DNA of 60,783 bases. Origin: JAAUQA01 sp036351435. GTDB lineage: Bacteria; Pseudomonadota; Gammaproteobacteria; Competibacterales; Competibacteraceae. The notes beneath the pieces are model-generated. The model did no database searches. It was not told where the DNA came from and worked only from the letters and a program-made list of their open reading frames with translations. Below, piece after piece: positions 27,611-35,564 of this stretch. The DNA is taken from the NCBI GenBank assembly GCA_036351435.1, contig JAZBPA010000212.1, positions 1 to 60,783 on the forward strand, read 5' to 3'. The position numbers were made by a program, and so were the translations under genes. Positions within the stretch are counted from its first letter, which is position 1; the number at the start of each line of letters is the position of its first letter.

Positions 27611-27855
27611 GACTCCCGACCGGGTGACTCAAATGGCACTGTTTCGACCTGCCCATCTTTCTCTAACAGCCGCTCCACTTTTTGTTCAGCGCTTTGCAAG
27701 GCGGTTTGGCAGGCGCGGCTCAAGGCAATACCGCGTTCGAAATGTTGCAACGAGGCTTCCAGGCTGAGTTCTCCATGCTCCATTTGTTCGACCAATTTTT
27801 CCAATTCTGCTAGGGATTTTTCGAAGTCGAGGGAGGTGGATTTTTTAGCGGCCAT
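27607..27855 (-). CDS. xseB: Exodeoxyribonuclease VII small subunit
   Basis: XseB is the small subunit of the single-strand exonuclease ExoVII. The 82-residue product shows the family pattern FEKSLAELEKLVEQMEHGELSLEASLQHFERGIAL...CQTALQSAEQKVERL. The overlap with ispA (ATGA) is the standard gammaproteobacterial arrangement. It is divergent from rubrerythrin across a 196-nt gap. Confidence 0.95.
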   Translation of the reverse strand: MAAKKSTSLDFEKSLAELEKLVEQMEHGELSLEASLQHFERGIALSRACQTALQSAEQKVERLLEKDGQVETVPFESPGRES

Positions 27856-27978
27856 GGGAAATTCTATCTCGCGGTTGAAGCGGTTACATTAACCCCCAAG
27901 ATCAGGGCGGTCAATTTCGTCGTCCTGAAGCTAGGGGCCGCCTTGAAAGAAAAACTACTTATTTCGTCAGAGCTTCTG

Positions 27979-28007
27979 TTGACTTTTAGATCTATTCTAA
28001 ATAATCT
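27979..28007 (+). promoter_or_regulatory. Candidate rubrerythrin promoter with a perfect dyad in the spacer
   Basis: A TTGACT hexamer (27979-27984) matches the -35 consensus at five of six positions. A 17-nt spacer (27985-28001) is itself an inverted repeat, TTTAGA-TCTAT-TCTAAA, with perfect 6-bp arms. A weak -10, TAATCT, follows at 28002-28007 (AATAAT at 28000 is an alternative). A regulator bound to the dyad would block RNA polymerase. PerR- or Fur-like control is conceivable by analogy with other rubrerythrins, but the site is not an exact match to either consensus. Confidence 0.5.
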
Positions 28008-28051
28008 TAGTGCGACCTAGTTCATCACTATGTACAACCGGAGGACCAAAA

Positions 28052-28474
28052 ATGGCCAACTTAAAAGGCAGCAGCACCGAACAAAATCTGAAAGACGCTT
28101 TCGCGGGCGAGTCCCAGGCTAACCGTCGTTACCTGTACTTCGCTGCAAAAGCCGACGTGGAAGGTTACAACGATGTGGCCGCTGTGTTCCGCTCCACCGC
28201 TGAAGGCGAAACCGGTCACGCTCATGGTCATCTGGAATATTTGGAAGCAGTCGGCGATCCCGCCACCGGTTTGCCGATCGGTGCTACTTCCAATAATCTG
28301 AAAGCCGCTATCGCTGGCGAAACCCACGAATATACTGATATGTATCCCGGCATGGCCAAGTCTGCTCGTGACGAAGGTTTCGATGAAATCGCCGATTGGT
28401 TCGAAAGCCTAGCCAAGGCGGAACGCTCCCACGCCAACCGGTTCCAGAAAGCGTTGGATCAACTGGACGGGTAA
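28052..28474 (+). CDS. Rubrerythrin-family diiron protein without rubredoxin domain
   Basis: Rubrerythrins reduce hydrogen peroxide at a diiron centre. From ATG 28052 (CGGAGGA upstream) the product is 140 residues, a four-helix bundle only. Iron ligands can be read as E20, E53 with H56 in EGETGHAH, E90 and E93 in GETHEY, and E124 with H127 in AERSHA. The C-terminal rubredoxin iron site (two CXXC) of classical rubrerythrin is missing, so electrons must come from a partner. The CCG-domain Fe-S protein and DUF3501 protein directly downstream are a recurring companion pair. Confidence 0.9.
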   Translation: MANLKGSSTEQNLKDAFAGESQANRRYLYFAAKADVEGYNDVAAVFRSTAEGETGHAHGHLEYLEAVGDPATGLPIGATSNNLKAAIAGETHEYTDMYPGMAKSARDEGFDEIADWFESLAKAERSHANRFQKALDQLDG

Positions 28475-28491
28475 TTGCCGTGATGCGCCAT

Positions 28492-28515
28492 CAGGGTCGA
28501 CGGCCGTCGGCCCTG
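28492..28515 (+). terminator. Hairpin after rubrerythrin
   Basis: The arms CAGGGTCGAC and GTCGGCCCTG (28492-28501 and 28506-28515) pair over 10 bp with one G-T, around GGCC. A T-rich but interrupted stretch follows. It may attenuate rather than stop transcription into the Fe-S gene 140 nt further on, giving rubrerythrin in excess. Confidence 0.45.
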
Positions 28516-28654
28516 TTACTTTATCTTCATAGCCAGCCCGATCATCCCGCATCCCGTTATTCAATCTGGATGCAACCCACAGAGTCATCGCAAGGCTCCG
28601 TAAGAACACAATATTCGTTTCGTGTAGCTATTCATCAAGCAGAGAGCTCCTCAC

Positions 28655-29995
28655 ATGGCCGAAGAACGCACCCGAGAAGGAAGTCTGGAAGCCCCAACCC
28701 GCCATAACATCGATTGGCGTAATCCCGATTTTTACAATGAAACTTCGCTATTCGCCGAACTGGAGCGGGTTTACGACATCTGCCACGGTTGCCGGCGCTG
28801 CTTCAGCTTGTGTCAGTCTTTTCCCACACTTTTTGATCTGATTGATGATTCAGAGTCGATGGAAGTCGACGGGGTGGATAAAGCGGATTATTGGAAGGTC
28901 GTGGATCACTGTTATCTCTGTGATATGTGCTACATGACCAAATGTCCTTACGTTCCACCCCATGAATGGAATGTGGATTTCCCTCATCTGATGCTGCGGG
29001 CCAAGGCCGTTAAGTTCAAGCAGGACAAGTTCACTACCCGTGACAAGTTGCTCACCTCCACCGATTTAATCGGCAAACTGGCCGGTATTCCCGTGGTCAG
29101 CCAGACCGTCAACGCGGCTAACAAACATCCCACCGTGCGCCGTGTGTTGCAAAACACCCTCGGTGTCCACGCCGACGCCCATCTGCCGGAATTCGCTACA
29201 CGTACTCTGAAACAGCAGGCCGGTAAACACGTTTCGACCACCTCCACCGTCACTACGACAGCTTATACTCGGGGGAAAGTCGCTCTGTTCGGCACCTGTT
29301 ACGGGAATGCCAATGAGCCGCAACTGGGCTCCGATCTCATCGCTGTGTTTGAACACAACGGCATTCCGGTCACGTTGGCGCAAAGCACGCGTTGTTGCGG
29401 TATGCCAAAACTGGAATTGGGTGATCTGGAGGCGGTCGAGCAACTCAAGAACGCCAATATGCCGCTACTGGCCAAGTTGGTCGATGAAGGCTGGGATATT
29501 GTCGCGCCGGTGCCTTCCTGCGTGTTCATGTTCAAATCGGAATTGCCGCTGATGTTTCCAGACGATCCCGAAGTCGCCAAGGTCAGCGCAGCTATGTTCG
29601 ATCCTTTTGAATACCTGATGTTGCGACACAAAGCCGGTTTATTGAACACCGAGTTCAAGACGCCATTGGGTTCAGTGGCCCATCACGCGCCTTGCCATTT
29701 ACGGTCGCAAAACATCGGCATAAAAACTCGCGATCTGTTGGCACTGATTCCGGATACCCAGGTCAAAACCCAGGAGCGTTGTGCCGGTCATAACGGTACC
29801 TACGGGGTCAAAACCGAAACCTACGAGGCGTCGATGAAAATCGGCAAACCGGTATTCAATCAGGTCAAACAAGCCGGTGCCGATCATTACGCCAGCGACT
29901 GCCCGATGGCCGGACACCATATTGAACACGGCATCAAGGACGGTTCCAAACCGGAACACCCGTTGAGTCTGCTCAGATTGGCTTACGGCCTCTGA
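28655..29995 (+). CDS. Fe-S oxidoreductase with two 4Fe-4S and two CCG domains (GlpC/HdrD-like)
   Basis: The 446-residue soluble protein resembles GlpC and heterodisulfide reductase subunit D. Two ferredoxin-type cluster sites are visible: C43-X2-C46-X2-C49-X3-C53 and C86-X2-C89-X2-C92-X4-C97. The C-terminal half has two cysteine-rich CCG modules: GTCYGN...RCCGMPKLELGD and HHAPCHLRSQ...RCAGHNGTYG. The second module has CAG in place of CCG. Such proteins shuttle electrons between a donor and a partner. Position between rubrerythrin and the DUF3501 gene suggests it is the electron supplier in a peroxide-reduction system, but the donor is unknown. Confidence 0.88.
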   Translation: MAEERTREGSLEAPTRHNIDWRNPDFYNETSLFAELERVYDICHGCRRCFSLCQSFPTLFDLIDDSESMEVDGVDKADYWKVVDHCYLCDMCYMTKCPYVPPHEWNVDFPHLMLRAKAVKFKQDKFTTRDKLLTSTDLIGKLAGIPVVSQTVNAANKHPTVRRVLQNTLGVHADAHLPEFATRTLKQQAGKHVSTTSTVTTTAYTRGKVALFGTCYGNANEPQLGSDLIAVFEHNGIPVTLAQSTRCCGMPKLELGDLEAVEQLKNANMPLLAKLVDEGWDIVAPVPSCVFMFKSELPLMFPDDPEVAKVSAAMFDPFEYLMLRHKAGLLNTEFKTPLGSVAHHAPCHLRSQNIGIKTRDLLALIPDTQVKTQERCAGHNGTYGVKTETYEASMKIGKPVFNQVKQAGADHYASDCPMAGHHIEHGIKDGSKPEHPLSLLRLAYGL

Positions 29996-30040
29996 GGCTG
30001 GTCCTTTCCCCTTCGCCACTACCCCTCTCGGGAGGTGTTT

Positions 30041-30625
30041 ATGCAAAAACTGTCGCGTACCGATTTATTCAGTTTGGAAGCCTATGCCGAAAAGCGCAAA
30101 GATTTCCGCGCCCAAGTGCTGGAGCATAAGCAACATCGCAAAGTGGCGTTGGGTGATCACGTGACCTTGCTATTCGAAGACCGCCTGACCATTCATTATC
30201 AGATTCAGGAAATGTTGCGGGTAGAACGTATCTTCGAAGCGTCCGGTATCGAAGAGGAGTTGGCTGCCTATAATCCGCTGATTCCCGACGGCAGCAATCT
30301 CAAAGCCACCTTGTTGATCGAATATACCGATGTCGACGAACGCAAGCGCGCCTTGGCCGAATTAAAGGGCTTGGAAACCCGGATATGGTTGCATGTGAGC
30401 GGATTTGATCCGGTGCGACCGATCGCGGACGAGGATCTGGAGCGTGAAAACGAAGAAAAAACCTCGTCGGTGCATTTTCTGCGCTTCGAGTTTACCCCCG
30501 AGATGATCGCCGCAGTCAAACAAGGCGCTAGCCTAGGGGCGGGCGTCGATCACTCTTACTACCAAGCAACCGTGAATGCTCTGCCTGAAACAGTGCGCCA
30601 AGCGCTGGTGGCTGATTTCGACTGA
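30041..30625 (+). CDS. DUF3501 family protein
   Basis: From ATG 30041, with GGGAGG upstream, the product is 194 residues. It contains QKLSRTDLFSLEAYAEKRKDFRAQVLEHKQHRKVALGDHVTLLFEDRLTIHYQIQEMLRVERI, typical of DUF3501. The protein is acidic, soluble and free of cysteine ligands. The family almost always sits next to the rubrerythrin and CCG Fe-S genes, so a structural or regulatory role in that unit is inferred. Its biochemical activity is unknown. A T-run hairpin follows it. Confidence 0.9.
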   Translation: MQKLSRTDLFSLEAYAEKRKDFRAQVLEHKQHRKVALGDHVTLLFEDRLTIHYQIQEMLRVERIFEASGIEEELAAYNPLIPDGSNLKATLLIEYTDVDERKRALAELKGLETRIWLHVSGFDPVRPIADEDLERENEEKTSSVHFLRFEFTPEMIAAVKQGASLGAGVDHSYYQATVNALPETVRQALVADFD

Positions 30626-30640
30626 ATTTTATCCCCCTTG

Positions 30641-30682
30641 AGTGGCGACCGAACCCTCCCCTGGTCGTCGCCACTATTTTTT
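30641..30682 (+). terminator. Rho-independent terminator of the rubrerythrin cluster
   Basis: AGTGGCGAC (30641-30649) pairs perfectly with GTCGCCACT (30667-30675), followed by ATTTTTT. It lies 16 nt after the DUF3501 stop. Confidence 0.8.
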
Positions 30683-30719
30683 CCTTGATTAGCTGATTGA
30701 TCCGCGGTTCAGCTGGAAC

Positions 30720-30748
30720 AAGACAATCTAACCGGCATCTCTTATAGT
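30720..30748 (+). promoter_or_regulatory. Candidate promoter of the DUF255 gene
   Basis: AAGACA (30720-30725), a 17-nt spacer and TATAGT (30743-30748) form a plausible sigma-70 promoter 34 nt before the ATG. It is flanked by a 9-bp inverted repeat, TAGCTGATT (30690-30698) and AATCAGCTA (30759-30767), which could be an operator or could fold in DNA around the promoter. Confidence 0.4.
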
Positions 30749-30782
30749 TGAGTAAATTAATCAGCTATTAGGGACGCCGCCC

Positions 30783-32879
30783 ATGCATAACCCCACTCAC
30801 GTCAATCATCTCATTCACGAGACTAGCCCCTATCTGCTACAACACGCCCACAATCCGGTAGATTGGCATCCGTGGGGCGAAGCGGCGCTCAACAAGGCTA
30901 GGCAGGAAAACAAACCCATTCTATTGTCCATCGGCTATTCAGCCTGTCATTGGTGCCACGTGATGGCCCATGAATCGTTCGAAGACGACGAAACAGCCCG
31001 GTTAATGAACGAGTATTTCGTCAATATCAAAATCGACCGGGAGGAACGCCCCGATCTGGACAAGATTTACCAGACCGCCTACCAATTACTGAATGGGCGC
31101 GGCGGCGGCTGGCCGTTGAATATGTTCCTCACTCCGGACGATCAGGTGCCGTTCCTCGGCATCACCTATCTGCCCAAAGAGCCCCGCTACGGTATGCCTG
31201 CATTCACGGAGTTATTACAGCGGATTACGGCCTATTACCGAGAACATGAAAGCGAGGTTCGCCAGCAGAACAGTTCATTACTGGGCGCGCTTAAAGCGGG
31301 ACCTTCACGGCAAGCCAAAACCGGCTATACGATTAATCCCGCGCCACTGCAGGAAGTCCGCGATCAACTGGCGGGTAGTTTTGACTCGGTTCACGGCGGG
31401 TTCGGCCAAGCGCCCAAGTTTCCACACCCAACCTCGCTCGAACGACTGCTGCGGCATTGGGCACACAGCACGATGCATGACGACCAGCCGGATCAGCATG
31501 CTGAACATATGGTCCGGTTTACCCTGCGTAGCATGGCGCTGGGCGGTATTTACGATCATTTGGGCGGCGGGTTTTGTCGCTATTCGGTTGATGCGCAATG
31601 GATGATCCCGCATTTCGAGAAAATGCTCTACGACAACGGACCTTTACTTGCACTGTACAGCGAAGCTTGGCGGGTCAGCGGAGAATCGTTATTCAAGCAG
31701 GTCGCCGAGGAAACCGGTGCTTGGGTAATGCGGGAAATGCAATCTCCGCAAGGCGGTTATTATTCGACCTTGGATGCCGATTCCGAGGGTGAGGAAGGTA
31801 AATTCTATGTCTGGACGCCCGAACAAGTGCAGTCGCTGCTCAGCCCCGAGGAATATGCCGTGTTCGCCCCCCGCTTCGGACTGGATCGGGAAGCGAATTT
31901 CGAAGGCCAGTGGCATTTGCGGGTCTGCGAGGAGATCGTCACACTCACCGAGCGAACGGGCAGGGAACCAGAGCAGGTCGAACAGTTATTGAATAGCGCC
32001 CGCGCCAAACTGTTAGCGGTTCGGGAACAGCGAATCTGGCCAGGCCGGGACGAGAAAATCCTAACCGCGTGGAATGGGTTGATGATCCGCGGGATGGCGA
32101 TTGCCGGGCGCTATCTCGGTCGCGCCGATTTCATTGACTCCGCCGAACGCGCGCTGGATTTCGTTCGCTCCACACTGTGGCAGGATGGTCGTCTATTAGC
32201 TACCTATAAAGACGATAAGGCGCGCCTGGCGGCTTATCTGGACGATTATGCGTTTTTGATCGATGGTATTTTAGAACTGTTGCAAGTGCGCTGGCGGGAT
32301 GGCGATCTACAATTCGCCCTGCAACTGGCTGACGTATTGCTGGAGCATTTTCAGGATCCGCGCAAGGGTGGTTTTTTCTTTACCGCCGACGATCATGAAG
32401 CGCTGATTCAGCGGCCCAAGCCGATTATCGACGATGCGTTACCGGCCGGTAATGGGATTGCTGCACAGGCGTTGCTTAGACTCGGCCATTTGCTGGGCTC
32501 CATGTCGTTTCTGGTCGCCGTGGAGCGGACTTTGAAATGGGCATGGCCCAGCATCGAGCAGATGCCCACCGCCTGTTGTGCGCTGCTGCTGGCCCTGGAG
32601 GGTTATTATCAACAAGGGCAGAGCATTATTTTGCGCGGTCCAAGAGCGGCCATCGAACCCTGGCGCGAACGCTGCACCCAAACCTACGCGCCACACCGAT
32701 TAACGCTGGCGATTCCGAGTGACGCTGGCGAATTGCCGGGTTTATTAGCCGAGCGCAAGGCCGGCGATACGCCGGTCGCTTATGTGTGCAACGGCACTCA
32801 CTGTTCGGCACCGATTGATTCATTTGAGAAATTAGAAGATGAATTACGCGGGGCTGAAGTTCAGATGGTTTGTTCTTAG
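30783..32879 (+). CDS. DUF255 thioredoxin-fold/six-hairpin protein (YyaL/SPATA20-like)
   Basis: The 698-residue soluble protein has an N-terminal thioredoxin-like domain with SPYLLQHAHNPVDWHPWG and C55-H-W-C58-H59 in ACHWCHVMAHESFED, then IKIDREERPDLDKIY and GGWPLNMFLTPD. A long C-terminal six-hairpin glycosidase-like region follows (FPHPTSLERLLRHW, MALGGIYDHLGGGF, HFEKMLYDNG, LTAWNGLMIRGMA). This is the bacterial homologue of spermatogenesis-associated protein 20. Its reaction is not established. It is a single gene with its own promoter after a terminator. Confidence 0.93.
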   Translation: MHNPTHVNHLIHETSPYLLQHAHNPVDWHPWGEAALNKARQENKPILLSIGYSACHWCHVMAHESFEDDETARLMNEYFVNIKIDREERPDLDKIYQTAYQLLNGRGGGWPLNMFLTPDDQVPFLGITYLPKEPRYGMPAFTELLQRITAYYREHESEVRQQNSSLLGALKAGPSRQAKTGYTINPAPLQEVRDQLAGSFDSVHGGFGQAPKFPHPTSLERLLRHWAHSTMHDDQPDQHAEHMVRFTLRSMALGGIYDHLGGGFCRYSVDAQWMIPHFEKMLYDNGPLLALYSEAWRVSGESLFKQVAEETGAWVMREMQSPQGGYYSTLDADSEGEEGKFYVWTPEQVQSLLSPEEYAVFAPRFGLDREANFEGQWHLRVCEEIVTLTERTGREPEQVEQLLNSARAKLLAVREQRIWPGRDEKILTAWNGLMIRGMAIAGRYLGRADFIDSAERALDFVRSTLWQDGRLLATYKDDKARLAAYLDDYAFLIDGILELLQVRWRDGDLQFALQLADVLLEHFQDPRKGGFFFTADDHEALIQRPKPIIDDALPAGNGIAAQALLRLGHLLGSMSFLVAVERTLKWAWPSIEQMPTACCALLLALEGYYQQGQSIILRGPRAAIEPWRERCTQTYAPHRLTLAIPSDAGELPGLLAERKAGDTPVAYVCNGTHCSAPIDSFEKLEDELRGAEVQMVCS

Positions 32880-32949
32880 CGACCGCTTGGTCGGTCTGTC
32901 TGATTCGTGGGTATCATTTTTTAGGACTTTTTTTGAGACAGACCAGTTA

Positions 32950-33180
32950 ATGCTACGACCTCATAGAACATCGCGTAAGGCTCGCAACACCCCGCTCTTG
33001 GGTGATGCACAGCGGCGTTTCCAAAGTTCGTGGTTGGCGCAAATAGCCAACCAACTTGAAAAAGAAGTCGTAGTCACCAGCATCTTCGGCACCAACAACA
33101 TTGAGGGCGATACGCTTTCCGAGCAAGAAACCCAGCTCGCTCTCGCATCTTACCTTGTGGGTTCAGCAAGGCCCTTGATC
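32950..33180 (+). pseudogene. Remnant of a Fic-family protein N-terminal region
   Basis: The frame from ATG 32950 reads LEKEVVVTSIFGTNNIEGDTLSEQET, which resembles the N-terminal helices of Fic proteins, where a SS/TN-x-IEG-xx-L motif inhibits AMP-transfer. The catalytic HPFxxGNG core is absent, and the frame becomes unlike any Fic protein after about residue 75, ending at 33336. I read it as a truncated remnant inserted or left behind between the DUF255 gene and the lipase pair. The stretch 32880-33253 otherwise holds no gene. Confidence 0.45.
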
Positions 33181-33253
33181 GGAAGCAAAGGGAAGTGGGA
33201 TACTTTCTGTAGGCAGTTGGATTTTCTATCTTTATTGATCAGGTGTTCAAAGC

Positions 33254-33724
33254 ATGTTCTCCAAACGGCCAGTTTTGTTTGCGTTGATAGTAGTTCTAAT
33301 TCCAATAACGGGGGCGGCAATGGGATTATTCAGTGAACTGGTTTTGTTCTCGGATGTAGAGGGGGTTGTACTGAAGGATGGCGTTCCTGTTGAGGGGGCG
33401 GAGATTGTGCAGGAAATTACCTATCAAGAGCCTGGAAAAATTCCTAGCAGAACCGTGAAAACCACTGCGGACGGTCGGTTCGCCCTAGCGCGGGTAACCA
33501 AGGGATCCGGGTTAAGCCGGGTCATCCCTGGGCAACCCTCCATTCTGCAACGGCTGGTGATACGCCACGGTGGCACGGAATATGAGGGCTGGCGTCACAA
33601 CAAGAACTCCTATGAGCTCAACAGCGAATTAGCCGGACAGCCATTGAGATTGGTTTGTGAACTCACCAATACGCCTGATTTCGAAGGCAAACACTATGGC
33701 ATCTGTCGAGTAGCGCTTGAGTGA
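33254..33724 (+). CDS. Small exported beta-rich protein (DUF6795-like)
   Basis: The 156-residue product has an N-terminal hydrophobic segment RPVLFALIVVLIPITGAA, read as a signal peptide or anchor, followed by FSDVEGVVLKDGVPVEGAEIVQ, a carboxypeptidase-regulatory-like beta fold in which a short repeat GVVxxDGxPVxGAxI begins the domain. Its C-terminal half contains RLVCELTNTPDFEGKHYGICRVAL. I associate this pattern with DUF6795-type proteins but cannot confirm it. An internal ATG at 33320 would remove the leader. It sits 64 nt before a class-3 lipase, and the pair may form a functional unit. Confidence 0.6.
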   Translation: MFSKRPVLFALIVVLIPITGAAMGLFSELVLFSDVEGVVLKDGVPVEGAEIVQEITYQEPGKIPSRTVKTTADGRFALARVTKGSGLSRVIPGQPSILQRLVIRHGGTEYEGWRHNKNSYELNSELAGQPLRLVCELTNTPDFEGKHYGICRVALE

Positions 33725-33788
33725 ACGGTATATAGGTTGTTGATTGAGCTAGAGTAACACCTTCAACGCACAACTAGAGGGAAGAGAA

Positions 33789-34949
33789 ATGGCTTTAGAA
33801 CTCTCACCTAAACAGGCGGGCGAAATAGCGGACAGTACCTATGCACTAAGGTTGTCAGATAACATGATTGATGCGGCGGCTGGTGCTGCTTCTGCCCGCG
33901 GTGACTTCGGGATAGTGGATGGCCAACGCCTGACGGGCACAACTGGAGCTGGTCCAGTTTCCCGCACGACCGGTTTTGGATATATCGCTTTCGGCAAGTC
34001 GGGGGCTCGACAAGGCGAATGCCTAGTGGCCATCCGCGGAACCGAAAAGAGTAGCGCGCACGACTGGTTGACCAATCTTCGTATGGCTGGTGTCCAGGGG
34101 CCTAACGGGTACACTGTCCATACCGGTTTCTGGAAGCTCGCTTCGGGTATTTTGCCTCAAGTTCGGGAAGCACTTCGCGGGCGAAATCCTACCGTCATTC
34201 ATGTTATCGGGCATAGTCTGGGCGGGGCTGCGGCTACCCTGGTGGCGGACGCTCTTCATGGCAGCAGCGTTGCGGGTGTCAAGCTTTATACGTTTGGCGC
34301 TCCGCGCGCCGGTGTCGAACTTCACGCCAGCGCATTAACCGGTAGACTGGGCCGGGAAAACATTTTTCGCGCCTATCACCATACAGACCCGGTCCCCATG
34401 GTTCCGGTCTTTCCCTATGCCCATGTCCCATATGAAGAGGAAGCCTGCTTACTACGAGGTTCAGGTACGTTGCTCTCCGTCAATGCTCATTTGATGCCGA
34501 CCTATTTAAGCTCCGTAGGCGAACAGTCTTGGCGGCAACTACGCTTGGCTCAATCCCCCAAGCTCGACACTTTCGAAGCCGCCGACCGTTGGCTTGCCGA
34601 GGCGGCCCGTGGCGATAGCATCTCCATTATGCTTTCCGCGAGCGCGCTACGTATGATCCTCTGGGCGCTCCGCTGGGTACTGCGCAAGGCGGGTGAGATG
34701 ATCGGATACGCGTTGCTCGGTGGTGCGACGATCATCGACTACCTCGCCAAACTGATCTACCTGGGAACACTTCAATCAATCAGCCTCGCTCGTGCCGTGG
34801 AGAACATGATTGCCGCTATCCTGCGCTTCACTGGAAGGACTTTAGCCGCTGGAACAAAACTTACCGATGCGTTCATTCAATACGTATTGGAACTACTTTT
34901 CCGGACAGTTGCTACGGTTGCAATGCGAGCGGTTAATCAATTGCCTTGA
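33789..34949 (+). CDS. Class-3 lipase-like protein with hydrophobic C-terminal region
   Basis: The 386-residue protein lacks a signal peptide. It has the class-3 lipase pattern: VAIRGTEKSSAHDWLTNL, the nucleophile elbow GHSLGG with S143, D200 in HHTDPVPMVP and H234 in VNAHLMPTY. After residue 270 there are several hydrophobic or amphipathic stretches (SASALRMILWALRWVL, GYALLGGATIIDYLAKLIYLG, and a final helix), more than a lipase needs, suggesting membrane insertion. A lipase without export signal beside a small exported protein is the arrangement of secreted lipase effectors and their periplasmic immunity partners. No secretion genes are nearby, so that is a hypothesis. Confidence 0.8.
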   Translation: MALELSPKQAGEIADSTYALRLSDNMIDAAAGAASARGDFGIVDGQRLTGTTGAGPVSRTTGFGYIAFGKSGARQGECLVAIRGTEKSSAHDWLTNLRMAGVQGPNGYTVHTGFWKLASGILPQVREALRGRNPTVIHVIGHSLGGAAATLVADALHGSSVAGVKLYTFGAPRAGVELHASALTGRLGRENIFRAYHHTDPVPMVPVFPYAHVPYEEEACLLRGSGTLLSVNAHLMPTYLSSVGEQSWRQLRLAQSPKLDTFEAADRWLAEAARGDSISIMLSASALRMILWALRWVLRKAGEMIGYALLGGATIIDYLAKLIYLGTLQSISLARAVENMIAAILRFTGRTLAAGTKLTDAFIQYVLELLFRTVATVAMRAVNQLP

Positions 34950-35062
34950 CCGAGTTCATCCGCTACAAATCCATCCCACCGGTGTACTCGTTTCCATCAA
35001 TGGGACATGGTGCAGGATGAATGGGTTTGCCGTGAATCAGTGGTTTCTGAAAGCATAAGCAC

Positions 35063-35098
35063 AACCCGCCGGCAACGAGAATTCTCGACCGGCGGGTT
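35063..35098. terminator. Hairpin between convergent genes
   Basis: AACCCGCCGG (35063-35072) and CCGGCGGGTT (35089-35098) form a perfect 10-bp stem; the loop carries its own palindrome CGAGAATTCTCG. It lies 16 nt from the end of the Spy/CpxP-like gene (35115) and about 110 nt after the lipase stop. No long T-run is present. Confidence 0.5.
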
Positions 35099-35114
35099 CA
35101 CCGTTCCTACTCCC

Positions 35115-35564
35115 CTAATGCCGATGACGAATTAAATCATCCAGCGTTGCCCGCTGTGCATCGGTCAACACGGCGTAAAATTCCTCGAACGGCAGGCGAA
35201 CCTGACGCACCGCATCCAACCCCGTTGCCAGCATGGTCTCCACTCGCTCCAAGCGTTCCGGTGGAGTTTGTGAATCCTGAGACCACTGTTCGCACGCCGT
35301 GGTGATCATTTCCCCACCGGCGTAAACCGCGTCGTTCAATGCGCTCCAGGCTGGTTCTTGTTGGGCCGTCAACTCCAGCGAATCCCGTACCTGCGCTAAC
35401 ATCCGTTCGGCGCGTTCAAGCCGCTGTCCATTGCACACAGGCCAACCGCGCCGCCCATGCCAGCCGTGTCCATTGCCCCAGCCATGATGAAAATGAGAAC
35501 CGGCATCGTCCGCCGCCGCCCAACGGCTATGCGCGTCGGCCCGGCCTCCCCAAAACGCGGTCAC
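35115..35564 (-). pseudogene. Spy/CpxP-like (LTXXQ) gene, 5' end apparently lost
   Basis: The frame encodes a helical LTXXQ-type protein: SLELTAQQEPAWSALNDAVYAGGE, then PPERLERVETMLATGLDAVRQVRLPFEEFYAVLTDAQRATLDDLIRHRH. Relatives are periplasmic chaperones or metal sensors with a signal peptide. Here the only start is a GTG at 35564, and no leader precedes the His/Gly-rich segment HFHHGWGNGHGWHGRR, so export is not expected. The frame runs head-to-head into the truncated response regulator, whose receiver homology starts at 35557. The two genes would normally be divergent with a promoter between them; the promoter and both 5' ends are missing. Confidence 0.65.

Noticed and set aside
32839..33336. 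Intact 165-residue gene from ATG 32839
   Set aside because: The first part overlaps the end of the DUF255 gene and the last part has no fold-like pattern; only the middle resembles a Fic N terminus.
33254..34949. Firm call of a type VI effector-immunity pair
   Set aside because: No secretion component is present, and lipase-lipoprotein-like neighbours have other explanations; kept as a finding only.
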